In this document: positions 1-9,259 of the stretch, piece after piece
Layout: every line of letters begins with the position of its first letter
Numbering within the stretch: position 1 is the first letter of the stretch
Assembly (NCBI GenBank): GCA_029067085.1
Contig: JAIEFE010000020.1
Location: 1-64,000, forward strand
Direction: 5' to 3'
DNA: 64,000 bases
Source: Lachnospiraceae bacterium
Lineage (GTDB): Bacteria > Bacillota > Clostridia > Lachnospirales > Lachnospiraceae
Notes under the pieces: generated by a model
Seen by the model: only the letters and a program-made list of their open reading frames with translations
Database searches by the model: none
What the model was told of the DNA's origin: nothing
Program-made: the position numbers and the translations under genes

Positions 1-67
1 TATATAGTTCGTCGGTAGCTACGCCTATGTGGACTTTCACCACAGAACACGGGCATGCCCGTCATAC
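1..67 (-). mobile_element. 5' end of a class C group II intron, cut by the window edge
   Basis: Read on the minus strand, the sequence begins GTATGACGGGCATGC just after a T-run and then carries GGTGAAAGTCC, the same conserved domain I block found in the fuller intron at 29448-31298. Class C introns are known to insert just downstream of rho-independent terminators, and this one abuts the terminator at 69-106. Only the first ~67 nt are inside the window, so the encoded protein and the 3' end cannot be judged. The 5' start GTATG departs slightly from the usual GUGYG. Confidence 0.6.
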
Positions 68-68
68 C

Positions 69-106
69 AAAAAAAGGGTGACACAGTCCCGAAAACTGTG
101 CCACCC
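69..106 (-). terminator. Rho-independent terminator of the sugar ABC operon
   Basis: On the minus strand a 12-bp stem (GGGTGGCACAGT with ACTGTGTCACCC, one mismatch) is followed by a run of seven T. It lies 23 nt past the stop of the last permease gene. The T-run is the junction with the group II intron. Confidence 0.85.
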
Positions 107-128
107 GATTTAGCGTAATATTTGTAAA

Positions 129-1196
129 TCAGTTTGCAGAATTTTTCTTCTTTCTCACAGACATGACCACACTCTGAATAATGAGGAAAAGACAGAGCAT
201 AGCTGCTTTTGTGATACCGGTCCACCATGCTTCATCAAATCCGATGGAGGATACGATACTCTGGATCGTACTTAAGGAGAGTACGCCGAAGAAGGTGCCG
301 ACCACGTTACCCACACCGCCTGTCAGCATGGTGCCGCCGATAATGGAAGAAGCGATCGCGTCCATTTCGGCGCCTGCCGCATTGGAGGGGGAACCGGAAC
401 CCACGTGCAGGAAGTAAACAAAACCACCGATGCCTGCCAGAAGACCGCAGATCAAATGGGAGAGGAATTTCGTCCTCTTTACGTTGATACCAAGCATCAG
501 CGCGCTCTGCTTGTTGCCGCCCACTGCGTAGAAGTTACGTCCCAGCTTGGTCCAGCGCAGCAGCACAAACATCACGATCACGATCAGAATCGCCACCAAT
601 ACGCCGATCTCCACATACGCGGGCACATAGATTCCCTTTTTATTGACAGAACCAAGTCCCGGTACGTTGATACGCGTCGTCTTGAGTGCGACAAACTTCT
701 CGTTCACCACATTAAACGGCGAGGAGTTGACCACTGTCGTCATGCCCTTTGCAAAGAACATACCCGCCAGCGTAACGATAAAGGGCTGGATATCCAGATA
801 CGCCACCATTAAGCCCTGAACGGCACCGAACGCCAAACCGATTGCCAGTGCGATCAGGATCGCGCCAAAGACATTACCGTCCTTATAATCCAGATAGACC
901 GCACAGCACATACTCACCAGAGCAGTCACGCCGCCCACGGAGATATCGATCCCGCCTGTGATCATCACAAGACTCATACCGCTGGCAAGAATGATCAGCG
1001 CCGCATTGGAATTCAAAATATTAAAGAAGGTCTGGGGCTTTAAGAAACCCGAACGCAGAAATACTACAGCGCTTATGTACATCAGGAAAAATACAATGAT
1101 CGTAATCGTCAGGAGCAGATTGGTATCGGTCATCCCCATCAATTTCGCGCCGATGCCGCCGCTCGCGGACGTCGTATTTTTATCTGTCTTTGCCAC
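129..1196 (-). CDS. Sugar ABC transporter permease, RbsC family (YjfF-like)
   Basis: This is a membrane-spanning subunit of a sugar import ABC transporter, 355 residues, with about eight to ten hydrophobic segments and the RbsC-family region GGIDISVGGVTALVSM near residue 85. It starts with GTG, and AAAGGAGGTGG in the end of the upstream gene is the ribosome binding site. It is the last gene of a binding protein-ATPase-permease-permease operon. Two different permeases in one operon match the galactofuranose system YtfQRT-YjfF, but the substrate cannot be read from sequence. It could instead carry another pentose or hexose. The family call is firm and the substrate is an inference. Confidence 0.9.
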   Translation of the reverse strand: MAKTDKNTTSASGGIGAKLMGMTDTNLLLTITIIVFFLMYISAVVFLRSGFLKPQTFFNILNSNAALIILASGMSLVMITGGIDISVGGVTALVSMCCAVYLDYKDGNVFGAILIALAIGLAFGAVQGLMVAYLDIQPFIVTLAGMFFAKGMTTVVNSSPFNVVNEKFVALKTTRINVPGLGSVNKKGIYVPAYVEIGVLVAILIVIVMFVLLRWTKLGRNFYAVGGNKQSALMLGINVKRTKFLSHLICGLLAGIGGFVYFLHVGSGSPSNAAGAEMDAIASSIIGGTMLTGGVGNVVGTFFGVLSLSTIQSIVSSIGFDEAWWTGITKAAMLCLFLIIQSVVMSVRKKKNSAN

Positions 1197-1197
1197 C

Positions 1198-2286
1198 TTA
1201 CGCCACCTCCTTTTTCAGTTTCATTTTTTTCATGAAGTTGGAAGCATATTCTCTCACGGTAGGCGCGCTGACAATAACCAGCAGGATAACGACAACTGCC
1301 TTATAAGCGGGAAGCGCCGTTGCCGGAACGCCAAATTTATAAAGCGTGGTTGTCAGGCACTGGATCACGTATGCACCGATGATGGAAGACACCATGCTGA
1401 ACTTACCGCCGGAAAGCGCGTTACCGCCCAGAGCAACCGCAAGGATCGCGTCCATCTCAATATCCTTCGCAATAACAGAATAATTGATGGAGGAGATACG
1501 GCTCACCTTGATCAGACCTACCACCGCCACGCACAGACCGAGGATCACAAACGCCAACACTTTAATCAGCTCGGGATTGAGACCGTTCAACTTGGAAGAG
1601 CTCTGGTTGATACCGACCGCCTGCGTATAGAGCCTCAAGTTTGTAAACTTTAATACAAGGCCGATCACGATCATACACGCCACCGCGATAAAGAACGGAG
1701 TCGGAATCGGCACACCCGGAATAAACCCGCCAAAATAGCCAAAGCTGGGCTCGCTGATGACCGGAAGCTCATTGTTGTTGATCCACGCCGCGATGGAACG
1801 GCCCGCCGTGTAGAGGATCAGGGTCGCGATCATGGGCTGGATCTTAAAGTAAGCCACCAGCACGCCGTTGAACGCACCGAAGAGCATTGCAACCACGCAA
1901 GCCACCAAAAAAGCCACAATGATAGGAGCCTGCAGCGTTTCGGGACGAGCGTTTCCGCCGCAGAGCACACGAAGGATCACGCTGCCAGCGATAGCGATCG
2001 CCGCGCCCACGCTGATATCCTGTCCTCCGGAAGCCGCCGTAACAAGCGTCATGCCGATTGCCAGGATCGCCAGCTCGGAACCATTATCCAAAATGGTGAT
2101 CAGAAAGCCGGAAAGCACCGGGTTGCCCGCGCTGTTGGTACCGAGTGTGATCTTAAAAAAGTTAGGATCTGCGATCAGGTTAAAGACCGCCAGCAGCAAA
2201 AGCGCTGCGATCGGAATAAAGCACTGGTTTCTCACCAGATTTTTCAAAGAGACTGTACTCGCATTTTTCGTTTCGTTGCCAGCCAT
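1198..2286 (-). CDS. Sugar ABC transporter permease, RbsC family (YtfT-like)
   Basis: This is the second membrane subunit of the sugar importer, 362 residues, with alternating hydrophobic helices. It carries the family segment GGQDISVGAAIAIAGSV near residue 87 and ALGGNALSGGKFSM near residue 287. It starts immediately after the stop of the ATPase gene and its stop is 1 nt from the start of the next permease, so the three are translationally coupled. It is clearly diverged from its partner, which argues for a heterodimeric channel as in YtfT/YjfF rather than a recent duplication. Confidence 0.9.
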   Translation of the reverse strand: MAGNETKNASTVSLKNLVRNQCFIPIAALLLLAVFNLIADPNFFKITLGTNSAGNPVLSGFLITILDNGSELAILAIGMTLVTAASGGQDISVGAAIAIAGSVILRVLCGGNARPETLQAPIIVAFLVACVVAMLFGAFNGVLVAYFKIQPMIATLILYTAGRSIAAWINNNELPVISEPSFGYFGGFIPGVPIPTPFFIAVACMIVIGLVLKFTNLRLYTQAVGINQSSSKLNGLNPELIKVLAFVILGLCVAVVGLIKVSRISSINYSVIAKDIEMDAILAVALGGNALSGGKFSMVSSIIGAYVIQCLTTTLYKFGVPATALPAYKAVVVILLVIVSAPTVREYASNFMKKMKLKKEVA

Positions 2287-3801
2287 TTATTTGTCACCTC
2301 CCGCAATCGTATTCATAACTGTAGCCTGGTTCAGATCATCACCTGTAAGTTCACCCACCACCTTGCGGTCGCGCATGACGATCAGACGGGAACAGGTTCT
2401 AAGCATCTCGTCAAGCTCCGAGGAAATAAAGGTGACGCTCATACCCTCGGATGCAAGTTTTAAAACAAGCTTCTGGATATCGACCTTCGTACCCACGTCG
2501 ATACCTCTGGTCGGCTCATCCAGGATCAGGTACTCGGGATGAGTGAAGAGCCATCTCGCCACGATCACCTTCTGCTGGTTACCACCGGAAAGAGATTTAA
2601 TGGGGGTATCCTTGGAAGCGGTCTTAATGTTCAAAAGCTTTATGTACTCGTCTGCGACCTTGTTCGCTTCCGCTTTGGAGAAAGGCTTGAAGAAGCCTTT
2701 GAGCACCTGCTGCGCAAGGATAATGTTGTCGCGTACGGAGAGATCGCCCACGATGCCGTCCACCTTGCGGTCCTCGGGAAGGTAGGCAATACCGTTCTTC
2801 ATGGCATCAAGCGGCTTCGTAATCTTTACCTCTTTGCCCTTCATCTTCACCTTGCCGCCGATCACCCTGTCCGCGCCGAAAATCGCGCGCACACACTCGC
2901 TGCGGCCGGAGCCCAGAAGACCCGTGAAGCCGTTTACCTCACCTTTGTTGATATGGAAATCAAACGGTTTGATACCCGCATTGCTGACAAGTCCTTCCGC
3001 CTCCAGCACAGGAACCGCATCTTTTTCTGCCTGATATGCCTTCGTCTCACCCTTGATATCGGAAAGATCGTCCACTTCCTTACCAAGCATCTTGGACACC
3101 AGCTGTACGCGGGGCAGATTCTCGATCTCATACTCTCCCACAAGCTTACCGTCTCTCATAACGGTAATTCTGTCACAAACCTCGTATACCTGCTCCAGGA
3201 AGTGTGTGACAAAGATAATACCTACGCCTTTTGCGCGCAGATCCCGCATCAGCTTAAAGAGTTTTTCCACTTCCTGCTCATCCAGAGAAGAAGTAGGCTC
3301 ATCCAGGATCAAAACCTTACATTCCATGTCAACCGCACGGGCGATCGCGATCATCTGCTGCACTGCCAGGGAACAGGTTCCGAGCTGCTGCGCCGCTTTC
3401 GCCGGAACTTCCAGAGACTGTAATATTCTGTCCGTATCGGCGTTCATTTTCTTCCAGTTCTGCCCTACGCCCTTGGTACGGCCGATGAACATATTCTCAG
3501 CCACCGTCAGATTCGGACAGAGCGTGATCTCCTGGTATACGGTGCTGATACCCATGTTCTGCGCATCCTGCGGCGAGTGAATCGCTACCGCACCCTCCGT
3601 ACCGTCTAAGAAGATGTCTCCCTCCTCCTTGCCGTAAACGCCGGTAAGGACCTTGATCAGCGTCGATTTCCCGGCGCCGTTTTCCCCCATAAGCGCGTGA
3701 ATCTCGCCCTTGCGCAGTGTGAAATCCACACCCTGCAGGGCGCGTACTCCGGGGAAGATTTTGTGGATGTTTCTCATTTTCAATACGATGTTGTCTTCCA
3801 C
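2287..3801 (-). CDS. Sugar ABC transporter ATP-binding protein, double domain (YtfR-like)
   Basis: This is the energy-coupling subunit with two ABC domains in one chain, about 504 residues. Domain 1 has Walker A GENGAGKST and Walker B VLILDEPTSSLD. Domain 2 has a degenerate P-loop (GLLGSGRSE), the signature LSGGNQQKV and Walker B YLILDEPTRGID. An asymmetric second P-loop is normal for the RbsA/MglA/YtfR group. I chose the GTG at 3801 because GGGAGGTGG lies about 10 nt upstream. A TTG at 3819 would overlap that site. A hairpin separates this gene from the binding-protein gene. Confidence 0.92.
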   Translation of the reverse strand: MEDNIVLKMRNIHKIFPGVRALQGVDFTLRKGEIHALMGENGAGKSTLIKVLTGVYGKEEGDIFLDGTEGAVAIHSPQDAQNMGISTVYQEITLCPNLTVAENMFIGRTKGVGQNWKKMNADTDRILQSLEVPAKAAQQLGTCSLAVQQMIAIARAVDMECKVLILDEPTSSLDEQEVEKLFKLMRDLRAKGVGIIFVTHFLEQVYEVCDRITVMRDGKLVGEYEIENLPRVQLVSKMLGKEVDDLSDIKGETKAYQAEKDAVPVLEAEGLVSNAGIKPFDFHINKGEVNGFTGLLGSGRSECVRAIFGADRVIGGKVKMKGKEVKITKPLDAMKNGIAYLPEDRKVDGIVGDLSVRDNIILAQQVLKGFFKPFSKAEANKVADEYIKLLNIKTASKDTPIKSLSGGNQQKVIVARWLFTHPEYLILDEPTRGIDVGTKVDIQKLVLKLASEGMSVTFISSELDEMLRTCSRLIVMRDRKVVGELTGDDLNQATVMNTIAGGDK

Positions 3802-3856
3802 TACCAATCCACCTCCCAAAATTTTATTTACCTTCTCTGAACACCCGCAGATGTTT

Positions 3857-3900
3857 AGAAAACGAGCGCGGGCAGGCTTTTACGCTGCGCCGCGCTCGTT
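3857..3900 (-). terminator. Attenuating hairpin between binding protein and ATPase genes
   Basis: On the minus strand AACGAGCGCGG pairs with CCGCGCTCGTT and is followed by TTC and then a short T-rich stretch. It sits in the 145-nt gap between the binding-protein stop and the ATPase start. Partial termination here would give more binding protein than membrane complex, a common arrangement in ABC operons. Strength is not measurable from sequence. Confidence 0.65.
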
Positions 3901-3946
3901 GTAAACATTATAACATATTTTTTGTAGCTTTACAATCGTTCAGCTA

Positions 3947-5032
3947 TTAGATACCGTAGTTCTCAACATCCTCTGCTGTGATCGTTGTAGCATCGAAGCC
4001 CTTCTCATCCATGATGATTGTCTTCTCAGCAGGTGCACCGTTCTTGATTACATCATCGATGTAAGCAGACTGGAAAGGATTACACTGACCATCATAGTTC
4101 CAGTTACCTGCAAGCAGCTCCTCAAGAGCCCACTTGTTGCAGTCAAAGCCCATGATGATGACATCCTTGCCTACGCCGTGAGAGATGTTAGCTGCATCGA
4201 GAGCTGCAACAGCACCCTTAGCCATATCGTCGTTTTCAGCGTAGATTACGTTGAAGGACTTGCCGGAGTCGATTACAGACTGTACGATCTGCTGAGCGTT
4301 CTCTGCGTTCCAGGAAGCGGTCTGCTGCTCAACCATGTTCCAGTTAGCCTCTGCTGCTACCTTCTCATCCAGAGCCTTGGTACGACCCTGCTGTGCTGCG
4401 GAACCCATCTGGCCCTGAAGGTGGATAATATTGTACTCGTCAAGACCCTGACCTGCCAGCCAGTTCACTGCGGTCTCACCCTCTTTGTCCATGTCGGACA
4501 CGATGGATGCAAGATAAAGACTCTCGTCAGCGTCGATGGTACGGTCAAACAGGATAACCTCAACGCCTGCATCCTGTGCATCCTGCAGTACGGTATCCCA
4601 ACCAGCGGTATCAGCCGCAGAGAGAAGCAGATAGTCAACGCCGTCCTGAATGAACTGCTGTGCTGCCTTTACCTGATCCTCATTTGCATTACCTACCGCA
4701 GGATTGCCATATGCGAAAGATGCGGAATAGCCGTTCTCCTCAGAGAAAGCAGCCTTCAGATCCTTGTCGTTCGCGGTACGATAACCGGACTCACTGGGGT
4801 CGTTGTTGATGATACCAACGGTGATCAGCTCGCCGCTTGCTGCGGGTGCTTCTGCTGCAGGCTCCTCTGCCGCGGGCTCCTCCGCTGCGGGCTCTTCTGC
4901 TGCAGGCTCCTCTGCTGCGGGTGCCTCAGTTGCTGCAGGAGCTGCTGCGGGCTCTGCATTTCCGCCGCCACAGCCTGCCAGGCTTGCCATAACCATAGCA
5001 CCGGTCAGTAACACTGCCAATCTTTTTTTCAT
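3947..5032 (-). CDS. Sugar-binding lipoprotein of the ABC transporter (YtfQ-like)
   Basis: This is the extracellular solute-binding protein, 361 residues. It has a lipoprotein signal peptide ending LAGC (residues 1-20), then a low-complexity linker of repeated PAAEE units (about residues 26-60), then a periplasmic-binding-protein type 1 fold. I chose the ATG at 5032 because GGGAGG lies about 10 nt upstream and a signal peptide follows directly. It resembles the membrane-anchored binding protein at 8207-9259 over long stretches, for example both share GWDTVLQ and a nearby DRxxDxDESLY block. The same ligand is therefore likely for both. The Ala/Pro/Glu linker spans the cell wall. Confidence 0.9.
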   Translation of the reverse strand: MKKRLAVLLTGAMVMASLAGCGGGNAEPAAAPAATEAPAAEEPAAEEPAAEEPAAEEPAAEAPAASGELITVGIINNDPSESGYRTANDKDLKAAFSEENGYSASFAYGNPAVGNANEDQVKAAQQFIQDGVDYLLLSAADTAGWDTVLQDAQDAGVEVILFDRTIDADESLYLASIVSDMDKEGETAVNWLAGQGLDEYNIIHLQGQMGSAAQQGRTKALDEKVAAEANWNMVEQQTASWNAENAQQIVQSVIDSGKSFNVIYAENDDMAKGAVAALDAANISHGVGKDVIIMGFDCNKWALEELLAGNWNYDGQCNPFQSAYIDDVIKNGAPAEKTIIMDEKGFDATTITAEDVENYGI

Positions 5033-5397
5033 TATTAGTTTCCTCCCTTTCTGAATTGAGACTTTCCTTCTATAGAAAAGTCTGAATTGAAATATGTTTT
5101 CGGGACAAGGAGAAGCTTCGTTCTCCATCCCTGAATACACTTTAGCAAAATAACCATATAACTGCAACTCCCAAAATCTGTATTTTGTGCAATTTGGATG
5201 GGTTCAACAATACAAATTTATGATATAATAATCAAAAATGGTACAAATTGGAATTTTGAGGGTATTTTTTTACGATTTTGTTTTTCTTTTATTCATTTTT
5301 ACGGAAAAACATGCCACATGACAAGCGATTGGTTTACCGTAATTATTGCCAATAAGTGGTTTTGAATGGTATTTTTTCTCGTCAATGGTCTTTTTTA

Positions 5398-5438
5398 TGA
5401 ACAAATATAGCGTAATTCGTGAACAAACTATGAACAAA
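5398..5438 (+). promoter_or_regulatory. Three helically phased TGAACAAA direct repeats upstream of the GntR-LacI gene
   Basis: TGAACAAA occurs at 5398, 5420 and 5431, so the spacings are 22 and 11 nt, two and one helical turns. The block lies 17-58 nt before the GntR-LacI start, in the intergenic region shared with the sugar transporter operon. Phased direct half-sites are typical targets of AraC-type regulators such as the YesN-like protein encoded nearby. Binding is not shown. Two AATGGT copies at 5365 and 5384 lie just upstream. I saw no convincing -35/-10 pair for the transporter operon in the rest of this 420-nt gap. Confidence 0.4.
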
Positions 5439-5455
5439 AAAGGGGTTTTTTTCAG

Positions 5456-6556
5456 ATGAGTAAGTACGAAACACTTTCGAAACAGCTTACGGAACAGATC
5501 GCCCGCAATCTGGAGCAGGGAATCACGGCTCTTCCCACAGAGGAAAAAATAGCCGCCAGATACGGTGTCAGCCGACAGACCGTACGGGCAGCCCTCGCGC
5601 TCCTGAAGAAAAAAGGGCTGATCGAGAGCCGACAGGGAAGCGGCTCCTTTGCGACAGGGCTTTCTCCGACATTTTCCGAAAACCGCATCCCCATTCTGAT
5701 CGCAAGCAGTCAGGAATATATCTATCCACGACTGCTCGCGGACATCCGCTCTGCTTTAAACGAAAAAGGCTATCAGCTCGACGTTCTTTCTACGGACAAC
5801 CTTATTAATATAGAAAGAACGCATCTGCTTTCTCTTCTGGAAAATCCGCCCCGGGGCATGATCGTGGAGGGCACAAAGAGCGCTCTGCCTACCCCCAACC
5901 TCGACCTATACGAACGCCTGAAAGCTGCCGGCACGCGCCTGCTGTTCCTCCACAGCTGCTACAGCGCCCTCGCAAACGAAACCTGTATCAAGGATGACAA
6001 CTACTACGGAGGCTATCTTCTGGCAGAACATCTGACAAGTTTGGGACATACCCGCATCGCCGGACTCTTTAAGGCGGACGATGCCCAGGGTCCCGAACGC
6101 TATCTGGGAGCTGCCTGCTGCCTGCGCGACCTCGGCCTCATACTGGCGGATCAAAACGTCGGCTGGTTTTTCTCCTCCGATCTGGAAGGATTGGAAAAAA
6201 AACAGGACAGCCGTTTCCTTGCCCTCTACATCAGGGAACGGCTGTCCGACTGCACCGCTGTCATCTGCTACAATGATGAAGTCGCTTACTGGCTGGTGAA
6301 GGAACTTTCCTACGCGGGAATCCGGGTGCCAAGGGATCTCTCCGTAGTCTGCTTCGACAACAGCTACTTAAGCGACTTAAGCAAGATACGCATCACCACG
6401 CTCTCTCACCGCCCGCACGAAATGGGACAACGCGTGGCCGAGACAATGACCCAGCTCTTAAAGGGCATCCCTGCCGTGTCTCAGGAACTCCCCTGGGAAC
6501 TGGTCCGAAAAGAAAGCGACGCCCCGCCATCCGGTATACCAACGTATCATTTATGA
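5456..6556 (+). CDS. GntR-LacI hybrid transcriptional regulator (AraR-type)
   Basis: This is a 366-residue DNA-binding repressor-like protein. The N-terminus (residues 1-70) is a GntR winged helix with GVSRQTVRAALALLKKKG. The rest is a LacI/periplasmic-binding-protein ligand domain, the arrangement of AraR. It is transcribed away from the sugar transporter operon across a shared 420-nt region, which makes that operon its likely target with the imported sugar as inducer. The start has GGGG about 10 nt upstream. It converges with the YesN-like gene, with only 13 nt between the stops. Confidence 0.88.
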   Translation: MSKYETLSKQLTEQIARNLEQGITALPTEEKIAARYGVSRQTVRAALALLKKKGLIESRQGSGSFATGLSPTFSENRIPILIASSQEYIYPRLLADIRSALNEKGYQLDVLSTDNLINIERTHLLSLLENPPRGMIVEGTKSALPTPNLDLYERLKAAGTRLLFLHSCYSALANETCIKDDNYYGGYLLAEHLTSLGHTRIAGLFKADDAQGPERYLGAACCLRDLGLILADQNVGWFFSSDLEGLEKKQDSRFLALYIRERLSDCTAVICYNDEVAYWLVKELSYAGIRVPRDLSVVCFDNSYLSDLSKIRITTLSHRPHEMGQRVAETMTQLLKGIPAVSQELPWELVRKESDAPPSGIPTYHL

Positions 6557-6569
6557 CCCTACCGGCACA

Positions 6570-8192
6570 TCAGGCTTTTGCACCCGCGCGATATTCTCTC
6601 GGGGTACAGCCCTGTGTCTTCTTAAACACAAAACTGAAATAGTGGGGATCCTTGTATCCTACCTCCTGCGCGATCTCCCCGGTGTGCATCTGTGTCTGTC
6701 TGAGAAGTTTCTTCGCCTTGTCCATGCGTTTGCCGGTCACATACTCCACAAAGGTCACCTGCATAGCTCTGGAAAAGATCGCGCTGAAATAGCTGGCGCT
6801 GACATTCACTTCTCCGGCAACGGAGTTTAAGGAGAGAGACTCCTGCGAATAGTTTTCTTCTATATAAGAGAGCGCCTTCTTCAAAACACGTTTGCTCTGG
6901 TCATCGGATTCTCTGTCGCGCAGCATCATCGCCTTTTCCAAAAGACTGCAAAAGTATGCGGAAAGTTTCTCTGCACCGCTCACGCTGTCCGGCGTCATTT
7001 CTCCGAGCAGCCGCAAAAATTCCTCCCTTCCGCATCCGAGAAGCTCCACATAGGAAAGAATCACAAAATAGATATGCAGTGTCAGATAATTCTGAAACAT
7101 GACAGACTGCATGGCCTCCTTCATTTCCGATAAATAATTTTCCACAAAATCTGCGATCTCGTCCTTCGCTCCCCGCAGCAAAAAATCCCTGATCAACTCC
7201 GGATCCGTCCTGTCGGCCTCAATGCCGTCTATTCCGCCTCCCGTTTCCTGTGACGCACCGCGTCCGATCAGTTCCTTTGTAAAGACATGCTCCTGCGGCA
7301 TCAGAAAACGGTAGGAAAAAAGATGATTCACCTTGCTGTAACACTCCGCGAGGAGGCTTAAGCGCTCCACCGGCTCCCCCACTGACACATACCATTGCAG
7401 CCTCTCCTCCGACGGTTTACAGATTCGCTCCACATTTTCAATACTCCTGTCACAGAGTGCCGGCATCTGCTCCACGCTTCCCTGAATCAGCACACCATAG
7501 GTGTTCACATTCCATCGAAAGACGGTATTTTCCGGATAGCGAATGAAATAGCGCAAAAGTTCCTCCCGCTTTCTGGCAAAATCCTCGGACTCCACCCCCG
7601 CGTTCTCCCCGGTGCGTTTTTCCTGCAGATTAAACAGTAAAAGGTTATAGCAGGGCGCATTGATCCGCAAAGAAAGTTTTGCCGCCTCCTCATAGATATC
7701 CTGCACGGGCATCCTTCCCTCGAAGATACGCACGAAAAAGTCCGTGCGGGAAAACTGCTCGTACTCTCTGGCTTCACTCTGAAATTTCTCCTGATAGCTT
7801 TTCTGTTCCCGCTCCGTCTCGATCTTTATCTTTAACTCCGCCAGTGCCTTCTGCAGAACAGCTCTTGTAATGGGCTTCAGAAGATATTGTTCTGCACCAA
7901 CCTGAATCGCCCCTCTGGCGTACTCGAAATCATCGTAACCGCTTAAGATGATGATCTTCATATCGGGAAATTCCTGATGCACCAGTCGGCTTAAGGAAAG
8001 ACCATCCATAAAGGGCATCTTGATATCCGTCAAAAGGACGTCCGGCTTTGTCTTCTGAATCAACGACAGCGCCATCTCTCCGTCGCCGGCCTCGCCCACA
8101 AACTGATAACCCCACTGCTCCCACGGAATGTTGTCCCGAAGTCCCTCCCTGACAATGCTCTCATCCTCGACCAGAAATACCTTCAACATCAC
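6570..8192 (-). CDS. YesN-type response regulator with AraC DNA-binding domain
   Basis: This is a 540-residue cytoplasmic response regulator. The N-terminal receiver domain carries the phospho-acceptor in DVLLTDIKMPFMDG (about residue 56) and the conserved Lys in YLLKPI. A long middle region of unassigned function follows. The C-terminal ~100 residues are an AraC double helix-turn-helix (EVGYKDPHYFSFVFKKTQG). It follows the kinase and binding-protein genes in one operon. Its target is probably the adjacent transporter operon, possibly through the phased repeats at 5398-5438. Confidence 0.9.
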   Translation of the reverse strand: MMLKVFLVEDESIVREGLRDNIPWEQWGYQFVGEAGDGEMALSLIQKTKPDVLLTDIKMPFMDGLSLSRLVHQEFPDMKIIILSGYDDFEYARGAIQVGAEQYLLKPITRAVLQKALAELKIKIETEREQKSYQEKFQSEAREYEQFSRTDFFVRIFEGRMPVQDIYEEAAKLSLRINAPCYNLLLFNLQEKRTGENAGVESEDFARKREELLRYFIRYPENTVFRWNVNTYGVLIQGSVEQMPALCDRSIENVERICKPSEERLQWYVSVGEPVERLSLLAECYSKVNHLFSYRFLMPQEHVFTKELIGRGASQETGGGIDGIEADRTDPELIRDFLLRGAKDEIADFVENYLSEMKEAMQSVMFQNYLTLHIYFVILSYVELLGCGREEFLRLLGEMTPDSVSGAEKLSAYFCSLLEKAMMLRDRESDDQSKRVLKKALSYIEENYSQESLSLNSVAGEVNVSASYFSAIFSRAMQVTFVEYVTGKRMDKAKKLLRQTQMHTGEIAQEVGYKDPHYFSFVFKKTQGCTPREYRAGAKA

Positions 8193-8206
8193 GCTCTCCT
8201 TTATAA

Positions 8207-9259
8207 CTAGTAACTCCTGTTCCGCAGAAGCTCTTCCGTCACATTCTCCTGCGTAAAGACATTCTCCTCCACATAATACTGCTTTTCCACCGCCCTGCCG
8301 GCCTCCAGATCATCAATGACCCGCAGAAGATACTCACCCTGATTCGGATTACATTCGATATCCACGTTGATGACACCCGCGCTCACCATCTCCAATGCGC
8401 TTTTTACTGCATCAAAGGAAACGATAGCAATATCGCCGTTTACGCCCACACTTCTGCCCGACTCCCGGATTGCTTCGATCGCACCGAAAGTCATATCGTC
8501 ATTCTGAGAGATCACCACATCGATATCATCATACTTGCGCAGAAAATTCCGCATGACTTCCTTGCCCTTGTTGGAGGTAAATTCGGCGTCTCCCTGCTCC
8601 AGAATGTGCCAGTTTTGATGCCTGGCCGCCACGGAGGCGAATCCCGCGGTTCTGCCGATCTGAGAGGAGGAGCCCTCTGTGCCAAGCAACATCACAATAT
8701 TGACGGTCGCTCCCGCGCTTCCCCGTCTGATCATTTCCGTCTCCAGCCAGCGGCCCGCCTTTTTTCCCTCCTCCACAAAATCACTGCCCACGCAGGTCAC
8801 GTAGAGGCTTTCATCCTCCACATCCACCTGTCTGTCCATAAGGATCACGGGGATGCCCGCCTGTTCGGCTTCCTGCAGCACAGTATCCCACCCCGTCTCC
8901 ACCACCGGAGAGAAAACAATGTAATCCACTCTCTGGGAAATAAAGCTTCGGATCGCCTTGAGCTGATTCTCCTGCTTCTGTCTTGCATTGTGATAGATCA
9001 GAAAACAACCGTTCTTCTGGGTAAAGGCATTCTGCACGGACTCCGTGTTCGCGGTCCGCCATCCCGACTCGCTTCCAAGCTGGGACACACCCACCACGAT
9101 CTGATCCGCCGTATCCTGCAGCGCCGGTTCCTCGGGAATATCTCCGAAGAGCTCAAACCTGCCGCCCACAATCACCGCCAAAAGCAGAAGCAGAGGCAGA
9201 AAAAGCAGGGCGGTGCCATAAATGATTTTATTTTGATTTTGTCTGATCTTCTCTCTCAT
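8207..9259 (-). CDS. Membrane-anchored sugar-binding protein, putative sensor partner
   Basis: This 350-residue protein has one N-terminal transmembrane anchor (residues about 13-33) without a lipoprotein cysteine, followed by a periplasmic-binding-protein type 1 domain. Its start overlaps the kinase stop by 4 nt, so the two are translationally coupled. It is a paralogue of the transporter binding lipoprotein (shared SESGWRTAN/SESGYRTAN, GWDTVLQ). No transport genes accompany it. I infer that it presents the bound sugar to the kinase in a three-component sensor. A role as an accessory transporter binding protein is the main alternative. Confidence 0.82.
   Translation of the reverse strand: MREKIRQNQNKIIYGTALLFLPLLLLLAVIVGGRFELFGDIPEEPALQDTADQIVVGVSQLGSESGWRTANTESVQNAFTQKNGCFLIYHNARQKQENQLKAIRSFISQRVDYIVFSPVVETGWDTVLQEAEQAGIPVILMDRQVDVEDESLYVTCVGSDFVEEGKKAGRWLETEMIRRGSAGATVNIVMLLGTEGSSSQIGRTAGFASVAARHQNWHILEQGDAEFTSNKGKEVMRNFLRKYDDIDVVISQNDDMTFGAIEAIRESGRSVGVNGDIAIVSFDAVKSALEMVSAGVINVDIECNPNQGEYLLRVIDDLEAGRAVEKQYYVEENVFTQENVTEELLRNRSY

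Noticed and set aside
37..228. Short minus-strand frame at the left edge
   Set aside because: It overlaps the terminator, the intron 5' end and the permease stop, and has no coding features.
129..5032. Ribose (Rbs) transport operon
   Set aside because: There are two distinct permeases and no RbsD or RbsK. The layout fits YtfQRT-YjfF better, although the substrate stays open.
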